Assembly: GCF_005473905.2 (NCBI RefSeq)
Contig: NZ_CP061336.1
Location: 2,658,501-2,722,500 of the forward strand
Reading direction: 5' to 3'
DNA length: 64,000 nucleotides
DNA from: Ruminiclostridium herbifermentans
Lineage (GTDB): Bacteria > Bacillota > Clostridia > Acetivibrionales > DSM-1351
Notes under the pieces: generated by a model
What the model was told of the DNA's origin: nothing
The model's input: only the letters and a program-made list of their open reading frames with translations
Databases searched by the model: none
Part shown: piece by piece, positions 55,901 to 64,000 of the stretch
Layout of the letters: every line of letters starts with the position of its first letter
Numbering within the stretch: the stretch's first letter is position 1
Position numbers and translations under genes: made by a program

Positions 55901-56065
55901 CCAGCTTACAAACACACCATTGCTAACCTTTACAGCCACGACACCTCTATCCAAATCCTCCATCTGTCGTTGGAAAGATACTGCTTCTACAGGTTGCTGC
56001 TGAATTGGCATAAAACATAAACCAATTTGCAAACTTAAAAGAAGTGCAACTACTTTTTTAAACAT
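52979..56065 (-). CDS. Bifunctional rhamnogalacturonan lyase (PL11)-dockerin-CBM35-acetylesterase (CE12)
   Basis: 1028 aa, AGGGGGGAAAAGT before the ATG. Signal peptide 1-29. A PL11 seven-bladed propeller lies at about 32-600: [70 protein letters not shown] and [11 protein letters not shown]. The dockerin is internal (about 605-665; [40 protein letters not shown]). A CBM35 follows (about 675-805). A CE12 SGNH esterase (about 815-1020) has [24 protein letters not shown] and [13 protein letters not shown]. It would deacetylate and cleave rhamnogalacturonan on one chain while docked to a scaffoldin. Its CBM35 and dockerin are close relatives of those in the next gene, implying domain shuffling. 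Confidence 0.9.
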   Translation of the reverse strand: MFKKVVALLLSLQIGLCFMPIQQQPVEAVSFQRQMEDLDRGVVAVKVSNGVFVSWRMFGTEPTSVAYNLYRNGTKVNSTPITNSTNYLDASGTTSSTYTVKAIINGKEQAASKAANVWGQNYLQVPITPPGNGYMAGDCSTGDLDGDGEYDIVVKWERATNDNANAGVTDPVYLEGYKLNGQRLWTINLGRNIRGGAHYTQFMVYDLDGDGKAEVACKTADGTMDGKGIYIGDKNANYVDANGYILSGPEYLTVFNGETGAAITTVNYNPPRGTVSSWGDNYGNRVDRFRACIAYLDGVHPSLVMMRGYYTRMVAVAYDFRDGKLTQRWIFDSNNSGNSAFAGQGNHNLSVGDVDNDGFDEILNGTSVIDHNGNGLWTTGLGHGDAMHFGDLDPNREGLEVWTALEGEKGAVLLDAKTGKQIFRYNYTKDCGRACTADIVASSPGEEMWASGSPLYSATGQNIGTAPGPTNFAIWWDGDELRELLDGTTISKYNAGTLLSATGCVSINGTKATPCLQADILGDWREEVIFATSDNRALRIYTTTDITNRRIYTLMHDPIYRLGIAWQNTAYNQPPHTGFFIGSGMKEPPIPNIYTPNNVVVIDKPVRGDLNSDGSIDAIDFALLKKYLLDSSEDISEENADLNGDGEINALDFALMKKYLLGVITEFPVEDEPPTPFSTIFQAEDAYIFNGVKENINGGFTGEGYANYNNEKSSYVEWTINVEKAGVQTLKFRYANGTNADRPMEIRVNGNVVSSSTSFVPTGSWTAWQEVVLTANLVAGINTIRASSTTDTGGPNVDYLEVTNATAPTTKPFNGATVYLCGDSTVMTYNASYYPQAGWGQMIWKYFDSKVTFSNHAIGGRSSKNFVEQGRLDAILNVIKPNDYLFVQFGHNDATVNNADRYAAPYTTYKEYLKKYVAGARAKGAIPVLITPVARLNYSNGAFKNDFPDYCIAMKQVASEENVLLIDLMTLSLNYLTSIGYNEAYKLYLVSSNGTDYTHFTEAGADAMAKIIAQEVKKLNIPLASAVK

Positions 56066-56762
56066 ACTTTTCCCCCCTGAATTATCTTAATTTACTTTTT
56101 CAATTTTTTCAGACTAATATATGACTAAACCTAATTATAAATGCTTATATTCACATAGCATTAAATGCTAAATTTAGTCTTCAAGTCCTTCTGTGACAAT
56201 TGAATTAATACTTACCTTCACTTTGTCCACAATAAATAAGAAAGGTTGTATTGTTTACCTTTTTTATCCTGCCCATTATTTTAGCTTTTGTAATTATGAA
56301 TTTTTTGAGACAGTAATTTTCTTATAGTTGACTGTATTTTTTGACTTTTTAAAACAATCTTCCACATTGTTGCATAAAAAATTTAATTTTCCAATTTAAT
56401 AATACACTATATTCATAAAGTGGTCAATCACAATAGTTTAGGTAACTTCGAGTTCCGAATGAATTTTATTTTCTTAGTTTATTTTCCTATACTTTATTGA
56501 ATAAGATGCTAACTATTTGCCCCAAACCAAAGAAAAAATATAAACCAATTCCACCTTTAATTAGGTAGTACAGGTAATATAATTGTATAGAAGTGGTGTT
56601 AGCCAAAGTAATAAATGTAAAAGATTAATACAAATCTCTAAAGCAAATCAAAAAAAGGAAGAACTGTTTCATCTCCCTTTCATTTACTTTCATTTATATA
56701 TATTTTAATTTATATCAGATTATTAATTATTTTACGTTCATAATTTTGGAAGACTCAACAAC
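56066..56762. other. Intergenic stretch, 697 bases
   Basis: Leader of the lyase gene and trailer of the coiled-coil gene. AT-rich, with no RNA gene, repeat or frame recognised. Confidence 0.45.
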
Positions 56763-57059
56763 TTAAAGCCTTTTATCTTGGCTATTTACTGACAAAGCGA
56801 GATAATCCATTTTGTTATTTAAATTGGTAAGTTGCAAAGAGTGTTCATCTAACTTAGTAGTGGTAGCAGAACCCTGTTCACCAAGTATCTGAAGCTTGTC
56901 TTCTATACCATGTTCTACTTTAGCTTCAAGCTTTGAAAGTCTCTGTACAACATCTTGTTGTGCTGATTCAAGCTTATCAAATCTTGTAGTTGTTTCTTTC
57001 CTAAATTGTAATAACTCGCTATATATCTTCTCAATCAGATCAAATGTTTTATCTTCCAC
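56763..57059 (-). CDS. Small coiled-coil protein
   Basis: 98 aa, GTG start preceded by GGAGGCGAGTATCA. The whole chain is helical with a heptad pattern: MEDKTFDLIEKIYSELLQFR, TRFDKLESAQQDVVQRLSKL, HSLQLTNLNNKMDYLALSV. There is no membrane helix or Cys. Proteins of this kind are common and unnamed in clostridia and may act as oligomerisation modules. It stands alone next to a tRNA gene; function unknown. Confidence 0.75.
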   Translation of the reverse strand: MEDKTFDLIEKIYSELLQFRKETTTRFDKLESAQQDVVQRLSKLEAKVEHGIEDKLQILGEQGSATTTKLDEHSLQLTNLNNKMDYLALSVNSQDKRL

Positions 57060-57311
57060 TGATACTCGCCTCCAAATACCTTGTGAAATTGATTATATCA
57101 TATAGGTAAACGGGATTAAAGGACTAATTTAATATGTATCTCATATCCAAAGATAAAGTATTAAATACTACAAATGTATTATCAGAATGCATGTGTACAA
57201 ATACACATTATTCTTATAGTTTTATTCTTCAATGTGTAAATAAGGTGTAAACAGCACATTTTTGCATAAAAAAGAAGAGTCTCAAAAAACATGAAACCCT
57301 TCATTCTTCAC

Positions 57312-57389
57312 TGGTCGGAATGACACGATTTGAACGTGCGACCCCTTGCACCCCAAGCAAGTACTCTAGCCAAACTGAGCTACATCCCG
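57312..57389 (-). tRNA. tRNA-Pro (GGG anticodon)
   Basis: On the minus strand CGGGATG pairs with CATTCCG (one G-T) as acceptor stem. The D-arm is AGCTCAGTTTGGCTAGAGT. The anticodon stem is CTTGC/GCAAG around TTGGGGT (anticodon GGG). The T-arm is GCACG-TTCAAAT-CGTGT, and CCA is encoded. A weak hairpin with a T-run follows at about 57271-57311. Confidence 0.93.
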
Positions 57390-57674
57390 TTAATATATAT
57401 TATCTAACCGTTATTACGGAAAATAGTATAACATAATTGTATTTTAAAGTAAATATGCAATTTTAGTTACTAGCTGCCATAAAGCTTGCAGCATAAAATC
57501 ATGCTCCCCTCATAGCTGACAGCCTTTATTATTTCTACTGTCTTCTACTACAAGGGAAGCAATCAACAAGTTTCTAAATACACTTTCCTATTCTTTTTAA
57601 TGTACAAAAACTACCTTATTTCTAGTTTCAAATTTATCTGCATCAAACCTATTTACAGTAGTTTTTTATCAACT
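57390..57674. other. Spacer between tRNA-Pro and CotH gene
   Basis: AT-rich. AAAAACTAC (57606) and GTAGTTTTTT (57657) could form the terminator of the CotH gene around a long loop. Confidence 0.4.
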
Positions 57675-60434
57675 CTATTTCGCTGTAAATACAGGTCTTA
57701 CACTTACATTTCCAGTAGGATTGAAGGTTATAGTATCAGAGGTAGTTGTAACACCTGATATTCCTTCCCAATGGTCAAATTTGTAGCCTTCATTTGGTAT
57801 AGCTTTTAATGTCACAGGAACACCTTTAAAGTAAATTCCAGTCCAACTTGATGCATTGGTTATTCCAGGTGTTGTAGTTTTTATATCAATTGAATTAACC
57901 TTTACATAGCCTTGTGCTGTATTAGTCGATATATTGATTTCTGCTGTTCCTGTTACTCCATCATTTCTAAAATTATTTACTATGGCTTGTCTCATGTATG
58001 AAGGTCTTTGTTCTGCATAGTTCTTTAGAACTTTTACACTATCATCCCATGAAGAACCACCCATACCTGGAATGCCAGGGATACCAGGAATACCACCACC
58101 CTGATTATTATTTCCCATACTAATAGCTTGCCATCTATCACAATGCTCAGGCATTGCAGTTTGAATTCCTGCCTTTAATTCATCTACCTTTGCAGTTACT
58201 CTTGAAGGAATAAATGATGTATTGAGTTGGTCTGCAAAAGCATTAATAAACTGATTTCTAAACTCAGTATTTTGAATTAGCGTTTTTAACAGGAATACAG
58301 CCCATGAACTGTTTGAATTAAGAGCAGCTCCAGGTACATATTGCTCTGAAGTAGCATATTTTATAGAATCAAAAGATGGACTTTGATTTTGGTATCCAAA
58401 GCCGAAGTCAGTATCCTTAAGCATCCATCTCCATCTTCCATCCTGTCCATATGGAGCCTCTGGATGATATTTTCCATCATCAGTCTTGTACTTCCAAATA
58501 GCTACATTATTGCCCGGCCAGTCTGTATTACCGCAGTAAATCTGAGTTACATTATAATTAATGTAGTTTTCGATATCTATCTTTGTTTTAATATTCTCAT
58601 AAACTTCTGTATTTCTAATATTATTACTTTTCAGATAATTTATAACATCATCTTGATACAGCTTGTAGTCTTCAGGCTCCCCTTCCGAAACTTCAGGTGT
58701 TTGTAATACATCTAGTATAATAACTTTATTCTTATCAAGATTATAGTGGGCTTTGAGATATTTATTATCATAGCGTTCTCTTATGTTGTAAATACCCCAG
58801 AATTCACCATCTAAGAACACAACTGAGGGTCTATATGCCATAGTATCTACATTTAGATGTGATACTAAACTCTGAATTAAAGCATCTCTGAAAAATGTTC
58901 CTGAATTATCATTTCCAGCATTTCTCAAAATTAATGTTTCAAATTTATCTAACTTCTTTCCATTTGCCTTCTTTTTCAATCCTGGGAATATTTCATATTT
59001 ATATGAATCTACATCATCATAATCATGACCAGCATAAAGTCTAAGTGATTTCTGAGCAATCTTTCTTGTATAACCGCCATTTATACGTATACCGCTGTTA
59101 TCAGAAAATGCAAGCGTTCCGTCTTTCTCAAAGAACTCAATATGTACAGGTCTTTCCCATTCCTCGCCTTTCTTTTCATAGTTCCCATTAACATATATTC
59201 CTTTTGAATTATCAAAGAAATTAGCTTGGTCTGTAACTAAAGATATAACAGGCAAGTTGTATCTGCTAGCTATATTCTGGTCTACAAAATATGAATGGGT
59301 AATTATTTTGCTTTTATTACTGCCATCTTTAATTGCAACTGCCTTTATTGTTGTACATTTAAAAACCTCTCCCTTTGGTCCTCTCCATTGTGACCACATA
59401 TCATTTGATATATTAGAAATCGCAGAAAGAACATTTGGATCTCCTGCTCTGCTTTTAACTAATATTGGACTTGTGTATTCGAATGTTCCTTGTTTACCGG
59501 GAACAGGATCAGAACCATTTAGAGTATAATAAATTTTTGTATTTGGTTCATTTGTTGTCAGCTGAAGATTAAATTGAGATGTATAAAAACCACCATTATG
59601 TGAAAATGCAGGTTCTTTTACAACTATTGACTCAGATGAATTAATATTTGAATTTGAAGGTGATGCCTTGGAGAATATTACCCATTCTGAAGAAGCATCA
59701 GTCTTTCGTCCGTATGACTCATTATCCTTTAATGCAGGAAATGTCAGTGAATCAATAATAGATCCATTGGGTGCTTTCAAGGTTATCTCCTCACCTGAAG
59801 CACTTAATTTAAAATTAGTATGTAACTGCCCATCTTTTGCAACTTTATTCTTATCCGATGCCCACACAAGCAAGTATCCCTTTGCTGGAATAACTCCCGA
59901 AGGGAATTCCCATGTACTAGATGAATCAGACAGAGTATAACCTCTTAAATCAACTGCCTGATTGCCGGAATTGTAAAGTTCTATCCAGTCAGAATAGGCA
60001 CCTCCAGAACTTCCTGCATCAGCGTCCTCAATATCTCCATCACGTAATGTAGTATTAGATGCCATTATCTCGTTAATAAAAATTGTCTTCACACTTTCTG
60101 AAACTGGGAATTCTGTAATTGTTCCAAGTAGATACATTTTCATTAATGCCAAATCGATAGCAGAAATTGTACCATCCCCGTTTAAGTCACCCGCAGCCAG
60201 ATCATTGTAAACAGGAAAACTACTTAATGTTCCAAGCAAATAGCTTTTCAACAGCGCAAAGTCTATTGCATCAACACTTGCATCTCCATTTAAATCTCCA
60301 ACTATTATAGAATTGGTCATTCCACCAGTATTTCCGGCATCAGCAGCAAATACTTCTAAATTAGTTCCTAATGTAAATGTTGATTGGGAACTTAGAATTA
60401 ACGATAGTGCTATAGCTGTTAATTTCTTTCTCAT
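57675..60434 (-). CDS. CotH kinase-like protein with dockerin, lamin-tail and InlB-like repeat domains
   Basis: 919 aa, AAAGGGGATATTTTT before the ATG. Signal peptide 1-30. A dockerin lies at about 45-112 ([40 protein letters not shown]). A lamin-tail (LTD) domain is at about 118-250 (FINEIMASNTTLRDGDIED, YSDWIELYNSGNQAVDLRG). A chitobiase/FN3-like domain is at about 275-375 (TKIYYTLNGSDPVPG). The CotH domain spans about 385-720, with SGIRINGGYTRKIAQKSLRL and the active-site MLKDTDFGFGY. A Gly/Pro/Ile run (GIPGIPGIPGM) precedes the C-terminus. An InlB-B-repeat-like domain ends the protein (VTLKAIPNEGYKFDHWEG). It is secreted and would attach to a scaffoldin; kinase activity is inferred from the family. 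Confidence 0.9.
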   Translation of the reverse strand: MRKKLTAIALSLILSSQSTFTLGTNLEVFAADAGNTGGMTNSIIVGDLNGDASVDAIDFALLKSYLLGTLSSFPVYNDLAAGDLNGDGTISAIDLALMKMYLLGTITEFPVSESVKTIFINEIMASNTTLRDGDIEDADAGSSGGAYSDWIELYNSGNQAVDLRGYTLSDSSSTWEFPSGVIPAKGYLLVWASDKNKVAKDGQLHTNFKLSASGEEITLKAPNGSIIDSLTFPALKDNESYGRKTDASSEWVIFSKASPSNSNINSSESIVVKEPAFSHNGGFYTSQFNLQLTTNEPNTKIYYTLNGSDPVPGKQGTFEYTSPILVKSRAGDPNVLSAISNISNDMWSQWRGPKGEVFKCTTIKAVAIKDGSNKSKIITHSYFVDQNIASRYNLPVISLVTDQANFFDNSKGIYVNGNYEKKGEEWERPVHIEFFEKDGTLAFSDNSGIRINGGYTRKIAQKSLRLYAGHDYDDVDSYKYEIFPGLKKKANGKKLDKFETLILRNAGNDNSGTFFRDALIQSLVSHLNVDTMAYRPSVVFLDGEFWGIYNIRERYDNKYLKAHYNLDKNKVIILDVLQTPEVSEGEPEDYKLYQDDVINYLKSNNIRNTEVYENIKTKIDIENYINYNVTQIYCGNTDWPGNNVAIWKYKTDDGKYHPEAPYGQDGRWRWMLKDTDFGFGYQNQSPSFDSIKYATSEQYVPGAALNSNSSWAVFLLKTLIQNTEFRNQFINAFADQLNTSFIPSRVTAKVDELKAGIQTAMPEHCDRWQAISMGNNNQGGGIPGIPGIPGMGGSSWDDSVKVLKNYAEQRPSYMRQAIVNNFRNDGVTGTAEINISTNTAQGYVKVNSIDIKTTTPGITNASSWTGIYFKGVPVTLKAIPNEGYKFDHWEGISGVTTTSDTITFNPTGNVSVRPVFTAK

Positions 60435-60563
60435 AAAAATATCCCCTTTAAATAAATTTTATTAACTTATTAGAATATCTCTTAGCTAGCACTATAACAC
60501 CTAGAATCAATTTTAATTTTTCGATTATAGAAAAATTATGTTTAATTATAGGCGTGTATGCGA

Positions 60564-60667
60564 GGCGGGAGATATTCTCACCGCTTGAAACCTAAGCGGT
60601 ACCCGCCACTTACAGAAGTGAAGGGAATTTTGCCTCGTTAGAAATTCTAGCCGGCAACGGCAAAATT
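60564..60667. ncRNA. Strongly folded non-coding segment, possible structured RNA
   Basis: GGCGGG/CCCGCC encloses ACCGCTT/AAGCGGT. ACTT-ACAG-AAGT follows directly. Then AATTTTGCC pairs perfectly with GGCAAAATT around a loop containing TAGAAATTCTA. It is far more GC-rich than its surroundings. Pairing allows either strand. On the minus strand it lies about 130 bases ahead of the CotH gene and could be its leader. No known riboswitch class was recognised. Confidence 0.5.
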
Positions 60668-61175
60668 GTCATTTCTGTCCAATCGCTGTCGACCTAGAAA
60701 GTCTTATATAATAATTATATAACAATTGTGTATATTTATCAATAATTGTAATTTGTTGTAGAAATTACACACAAACTAAAATATGATAATTATGTTGACT
60801 TATTGTATAAATTTGCTTTAAGCAAAGCTTGCAGACAAACTACTTGCTAATGCTTGTACGGGAGTGCCAGTAAGCCAGTATTATTATTTGACCTTAGCTT
60901 ATATTTGTTCGGGAGTAGCAGTAAACCAGTACTATAAATTTACCATGCAAGGCTTACAAAATGATTGGTATAAAGCGTTATTTTACCTCGTTATGCTGTT
61001 TTTATTGAATTGAGTTTGCAGGTAAGAATACTTATAGCGTTTACTGGTACGAGAGTACAACTTAGATAAGTGGGAGCTTACTTGGTTAAAGATATTGTTT
61101 GAATTTGTAGGTAGTGCTCTTCTATAGAAATTCTAGCTGATATTTCCCAATGTTTTTAACGTTGAGTTATATATT

Positions 61176-61212
61176 AAAAAAGCCATGAAGCGTAAACTAC
61201 CAACTTCATGGC
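61176..61212 (-). terminator. Terminator after the 55-aa gene
   Basis: GCCATGAAG pairs perfectly with CTTCATGGC; on the minus strand TTTTTTAAT follows. Confidence 0.85.
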
Positions 61213-61318
61213 CTAGATAAGTGTATCGTTATTTATATTTTGCATTACAATTTACCTCTCTTTTTTAATTGCTTTCGTACTCAAAATGCACTAATAAATG
61301 CATAAATAATAGTAAAAA

Positions 61319-61486
61319 TTAAACTTTTGAATCAAAACTATGATTTATCTTTTGTTTGAGAGTATTTGCAAAATCATTTCGTTTAGTATCCTCCTCTCTT
61401 CTCTTGTCATCTGTTCTAGCTTCCTTACGATTGAATGCAGTTACTCGTGTTATAGGTGAAACAGCAGCTACTCTAGTAATATCCAT
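61319..61486 (-). CDS. Small charged protein, 55 aa
   Basis: The ATG at 61486 has a strong AAAGGGGGTG site. The protein starts MDITRVAAVSPITRVTAFNR, then has a highly charged stretch (KEARTDDKRREEDTKRN) and ends DFANTLKQKINHSFDSKV. There is no membrane segment or Cys. It resembles small unnamed clostridial proteins with an MxITRVxxVxPI start. Its terminator at 61176-61212 supports a real single-gene transcript. Confidence 0.7.
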   Translation of the reverse strand: MDITRVAAVSPITRVTAFNRKEARTDDKRREEDTKRNDFANTLKQKINHSFDSKV

Positions 61487-61846
61487 AATGAGCACCCCCT
61501 TTGTTCATCCATTTAACTAGAAGTATCTTCCTAATATAAAGTACCTTCCTAATATATATATCGACATATAAGCTAATTCTTATAAGCTAGTTTTATTTAT
61601 AGAACTGACAAATAAATTAATCCCTAATTAACTACCAAACAGCTTTGATGTACTAGTTGGAATAATAACAACTGATACCGCTAAAACTTTAATTAATTAC
61701 TAAACAGCGCTTATTATTAATTTTAATAAGCGCCGCAACGAAAAACCATTTTAGATTAACCTTTCTTTGAATAATGAGATTGTTTGAATAATAAGCTTAA
61801 ATGTATAATCTTTCAAATCTAGTATTTCTAAAATACAATCACAAAA
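61487..61846. other. Intergenic stretch, 360 bases
   Basis: A hairpin GCGCTTATTA/TTAATAAGCGC at about 61706-61732 may end the upstream small membrane protein gene. Nothing else was recognised. Confidence 0.45.
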
Positions 61847-62020
61847 TTAAAATTTTCGATAAGTGGTCTTATTAATTAATCTAAAAACAATATACCCAAT
61901 AAGTGCAAGAACAGCTAATGGTATTATTACACTGAGTACAGCCCCTATTATCCTTATTGCCACTAGTCCCAAAATCACTAATAAAATAACAGTTAGTATC
62001 TTTTTAAATGTATTATCCAT
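61847..62020 (-). CDS. Small membrane protein, 57 aa
   Basis: The ATG at 62020 gives MDNTFKKILTVILLVILGLV, a second hydrophobic run (GAVLSVIIPLAVLALIGYIV) and a basic end (FRLINKTTYRKF). Two transmembrane helices are likely. AAGGTGAGC lies 15 bases upstream, a little far; an alternative ATG beside it leads to an immediate stop. The plus-strand frame over this region is a shadow. Confidence 0.55.
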   Translation of the reverse strand: MDNTFKKILTVILLVILGLVAIRIIGAVLSVIIPLAVLALIGYIVFRLINKTTYRKF

Positions 62021-62375
62021 AATATTTCTTCATGCTCACCTTAAAAATTCCCCTATAAGTCAGCATGAAATCCATCCTCCCTTTTATATATAGTAAACAT
62101 TACCTTGATTTATAATATATATAGATTATACACCTGGAAATAAATTCTGTCTATATAATTTGAAATATTTTTTAATATTTTTTATTAATTTATTAATAAT
62201 ATTAATTTTTTAATCAATTTCATTAATTTCTCTGTATTATGAATGTTCAACTGCATCTTTTTTAAAACTATTATATAATAACTTATACTTTACAGTTTAT
62301 TCCTTACTTTAAGCCCATATTCAAATTAAAAGACAATTAAATTATAAATTGGTGTTTTTCTGAATGAGTAACCGT
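62021..62375. other. Intergenic stretch, 355 bases
   Basis: Extremely AT-rich (for example ATTTTTTAATATTTTTTATT). Nothing recognised. Confidence 0.45.
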
Positions 62376-63527
62376 TTATCTACTTTTTTCATATGCAATT
62401 TTATTCACAGCTATTACTGCTCTGTCAATTTCATTTATTGTATTAAAATAACCTACACTCATTCGAACAATACCTGTCTTTTGCGTTCTGAAATGATTAT
62501 GTGCCAATGGCGCACAATGAAGTCCTGCTCTACATGCTATTCCATAAATACTGTCAAGTTCTTCGCAAATTTCAGAAGAATCTATATCTTTAATATTAAA
62601 TGCAATTATGCCTGAATTTTCAGCTGCATTTTTTGAACTATACAATTTAATATAGCGGTTTTGATATAATCCATCATATAATCTCTTAATAAGTAAATCT
62701 TTTTTAGTCTTAATTGCATCTTCCCCAATTTTTTCAATAAACTCTATTCCGGCACCCAATCCAACAATTCCTGGAGTATTAAGTGTTCCGCTTTCATATT
62801 TATCTGGCAAAAAATCAGGTTGATATAAAATTCCTGATTTACTTCCAGTTCCTCCGGTCATTAATGGTTTTAAAGCAACACCAGGGGCTATATATAAACC
62901 TCCTGTACCCTGCGGTCCCATTAGTCCTTTATGGCCTGGAAATGCAATCATACTTGCATACTGTTTAGTTAAATCTATTTTTAAACAACCTAATCCCTGA
63001 GCTCCATCTATTAAAAACAATATTCCTCTATCCCTAGCAATTTCACCTATCTCTTTAACAGGCATAATAATTCCATTTACATTTGAGGAAAGTGTGCAGA
63101 CAATCAATTTAGTTTTTTTCTCTATACTTCTCCTGACTTGAACAGGATCAATTACTCCCAAATCATCTCCTGACAATATTGTAAGCTTAATCACACCATT
63201 TTTTTCCATAGTTTTAAGTGGTCTTAATACTGAATTGTGCTCCATACATGTTGTAATTACATGGTCACCTTTTGACAAGCACCCAAGTATTGCAAGATTT
63301 AACGCCTCAGTTGTGTTTTTTGTAAAGCAAATATTGAGATAGTCCTTTATATTAAGCAGCTTTGCTATACGTTCACGAGTTTCTGTAACTGCCATAGCAC
63401 TCCGTAAAGACATAGCATGACTTCCTCTTCCAGGATTAGAACAATATGTTCTCATACATCTGTCCATTTCTACATATACATTTTCAGGTTTAGGAAATGA
63501 TGTTGCTGCATTGTCCAAATAAATCAT
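62376..63527 (-). CDS. Cysteine desulfurase-like class V aminotransferase
   Basis: 383 aa, start after GGAGGTAGACA. The fold-type I PLP layout is clear: MIYLDNAATSFPKPENVYVE at the N-terminus, TKNTTEALNLAILG, TCMEHNSVLRPL with the conserved His, LIDGAQGLGCLKIDL (PLP Asp) and the Schiff-base Lys in AFPGHKGLMGPQGTGGLYI near residue 194. CRAGLHCAPLAHNH near residue 345 holds the candidate catalytic Cys loop. This combination marks the cysteine desulfurase family often encoded singly in clostridia. It removes sulfur from cysteine for transfer or selenium/sulfur metabolism; the exact acceptor is unknown. Confidence 0.88.
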   Translation of the reverse strand: MIYLDNAATSFPKPENVYVEMDRCMRTYCSNPGRGSHAMSLRSAMAVTETRERIAKLLNIKDYLNICFTKNTTEALNLAILGCLSKGDHVITTCMEHNSVLRPLKTMEKNGVIKLTILSGDDLGVIDPVQVRRSIEKKTKLIVCTLSSNVNGIIMPVKEIGEIARDRGILFLIDGAQGLGCLKIDLTKQYASMIAFPGHKGLMGPQGTGGLYIAPGVALKPLMTGGTGSKSGILYQPDFLPDKYESGTLNTPGIVGLGAGIEFIEKIGEDAIKTKKDLLIKRLYDGLYQNRYIKLYSSKNAAENSGIIAFNIKDIDSSEICEELDSIYGIACRAGLHCAPLAHNHFRTQKTGIVRMSVGYFNTINEIDRAVIAVNKIAYEKSR

Positions 63528-63973
63528 TGTCTACCTCCATGAGCTGTATAACAATACCCTAAAACAGCATCTTATATTAATTTAAAAATGTGGTACTAAT
63601 CTATATATAGCCCCATATACGGCTCACACGCAATTATATTACTATTATATTATGATTGTAGAGTTGACTTGTTTACAAAAACATTTTATTTGAGGTAACC
63701 AAATATTTAAGTTGTTCAAACTTATTTAAGCACCAACTATACTTTTCAGTTATCTTGTTCAAATAATTAATAAATTTAAACGCTAATATACTAAACTAAT
63801 TTAATTAAGTTAAATAGTAACTTTTTTTATACACATTTTACTAAATTGCCATTAAACTATGGACTTTTTTTTTTAAAAGTAGCATAATTAAATGTAATTA
63901 ATAAAACAGATTGATTGTAACTTTATATACATCAAAATATAATATTTAAATAAATATGAAGGGAGTAATATTA
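63528..63973. other. Divergent intergenic region, 446 bases
   Basis: It contains copy 4 of the dispersed hairpin element (63714-63760) and the leader of the gene at the right edge. Confidence 0.5.
63714..63760 (+). repeat. Dispersed hairpin element, copy 4
   Basis: TTGTTCAAACTTATTTAAGC / ACCAACTATACTTTTCAGTT / ATCTTG aligns with the 3' two-thirds of the element at 23867. The following TTTAAACGCTAAT also resembles the flank of copy 1. It lies about 215 bases upstream of the gene at the right edge. Confidence 0.55.
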
Positions 63974-64000
63974 ATGAATATTTCTATTACTAAGACAACA
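63974..64000 (+). CDS. Start of a gene cut by the window edge
   Basis: GAAGGGAGTAATATTA is followed by ATG and eight more open codons (MNISITKTT). The ribosome site is good. Nine residues are too few to name a product. Confidence 0.55.

Larger units (their letters stand above)
60435..61318. other. Long intergenic region, 884 bases
   Basis: It holds the folded segment at 60564-60667. Two imperfect repeats (TGTACGGGAGTGCCAGTAAGCC near 60856; TGTTCGGGAGTAGCAGTAAACC near 60908) have a related GTTTACTGGTACGAGAGTAC near 61040. The terminator at 61176-61212 closes the region. Confidence 0.6.

Noticed and set aside
60580-60620. T-box leader (GGGTACCGC on the minus strand)
   Set aside because: It lacks the full T-box antiterminator sequence and specifier arms, and the downstream gene is a secreted CotH protein, not an amino-acid gene.

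Overview
The window is low-GC, Firmicutes-type DNA from an anaerobic, cellulosome-forming clostridium. Six secreted proteins carry type I dockerins, one small protein is a membrane-anchored cohesin, and one very large xylanase has S-layer homology (SLH) repeats. The dockerins use an Ala-Ile pair at the usual specificity position, which suggests a Ruminiclostridium (C. cellulolyticum/josui/papyrosolvens)-like organism rather than C. thermocellum. The species is inferred and not proven. Most genes lie on the minus strand.

Layout. 0-6.5 kb: housekeeping and accessory genes (CvfB-like RNA-binding protein, OFA-type MFS transporter, Gfo/Idh oxidoreductase). A two-part protein follows that is interrupted by one in-frame TGA (selenocysteine candidate or nonsense mutation), then a frameshifted GNAT gene with a decayed second copy. 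6.6-8.8 kb: a defence-type reverse transcriptase with a small upstream partner that carries an amber codon near its start. 9.1-12 kb: an SOS cassette with two LexA/DinR boxes, a Y-family polymerase, a small conserved protein and a YedK/HMCES protein. 12-15.9 kb: a 39-bp minisatellite, then a translationally coupled RecQ-phosphoribosyltransferase/DprA pair. 16-19.5 kb: an ACT-metallo-beta-lactamase fusion, an SDR and a broken TPR gene. 19.8-22 kb: an ABC exporter, a broken subtilase and a CxxxC-repeat peptide, which look like a degraded RiPP locus.

22.5-28.6 kb holds three plus-strand genes: a membrane-anchored HTH protein and two secreted copper-amine-oxidase-N/TPR proteins. All three share a GNxNNIAxG-like motif, which suggests one envelope system. 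28.6-33 kb: GH30-dockerin and GH9-CBM3c-dockerin. 33.7-38 kb: serine hydrolase, DUF2809 membrane protein, acyl-CoA thioesterase and CrcB. 38.3-41.6 kb: the single-cohesin membrane protein, a radical SAM/SPASM protein and a 161-aa peptide with about twelve Cys-Pro octads, which together form a candidate undescribed RiPP system. 42-60.4 kb: SLH-anchored GH10 xylanase, two CotH-dockerin proteins, and rhamnogalacturonan acetylesterase and lyase-esterase proteins that would act together on pectin. One tRNA-Pro lies at 57.3 kb. 60.4-64 kb: a strongly folded non-coding segment, two very small genes, a cysteine desulfurase-like enzyme and the first codons of one more gene.

Several dispersed, structured non-coding repeats are visible: a four-copy small hairpin element and a two-copy multi-hairpin element of about 110 nt. 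Everything here was read by eye; domain names rest on motif recognition and no database search was run.
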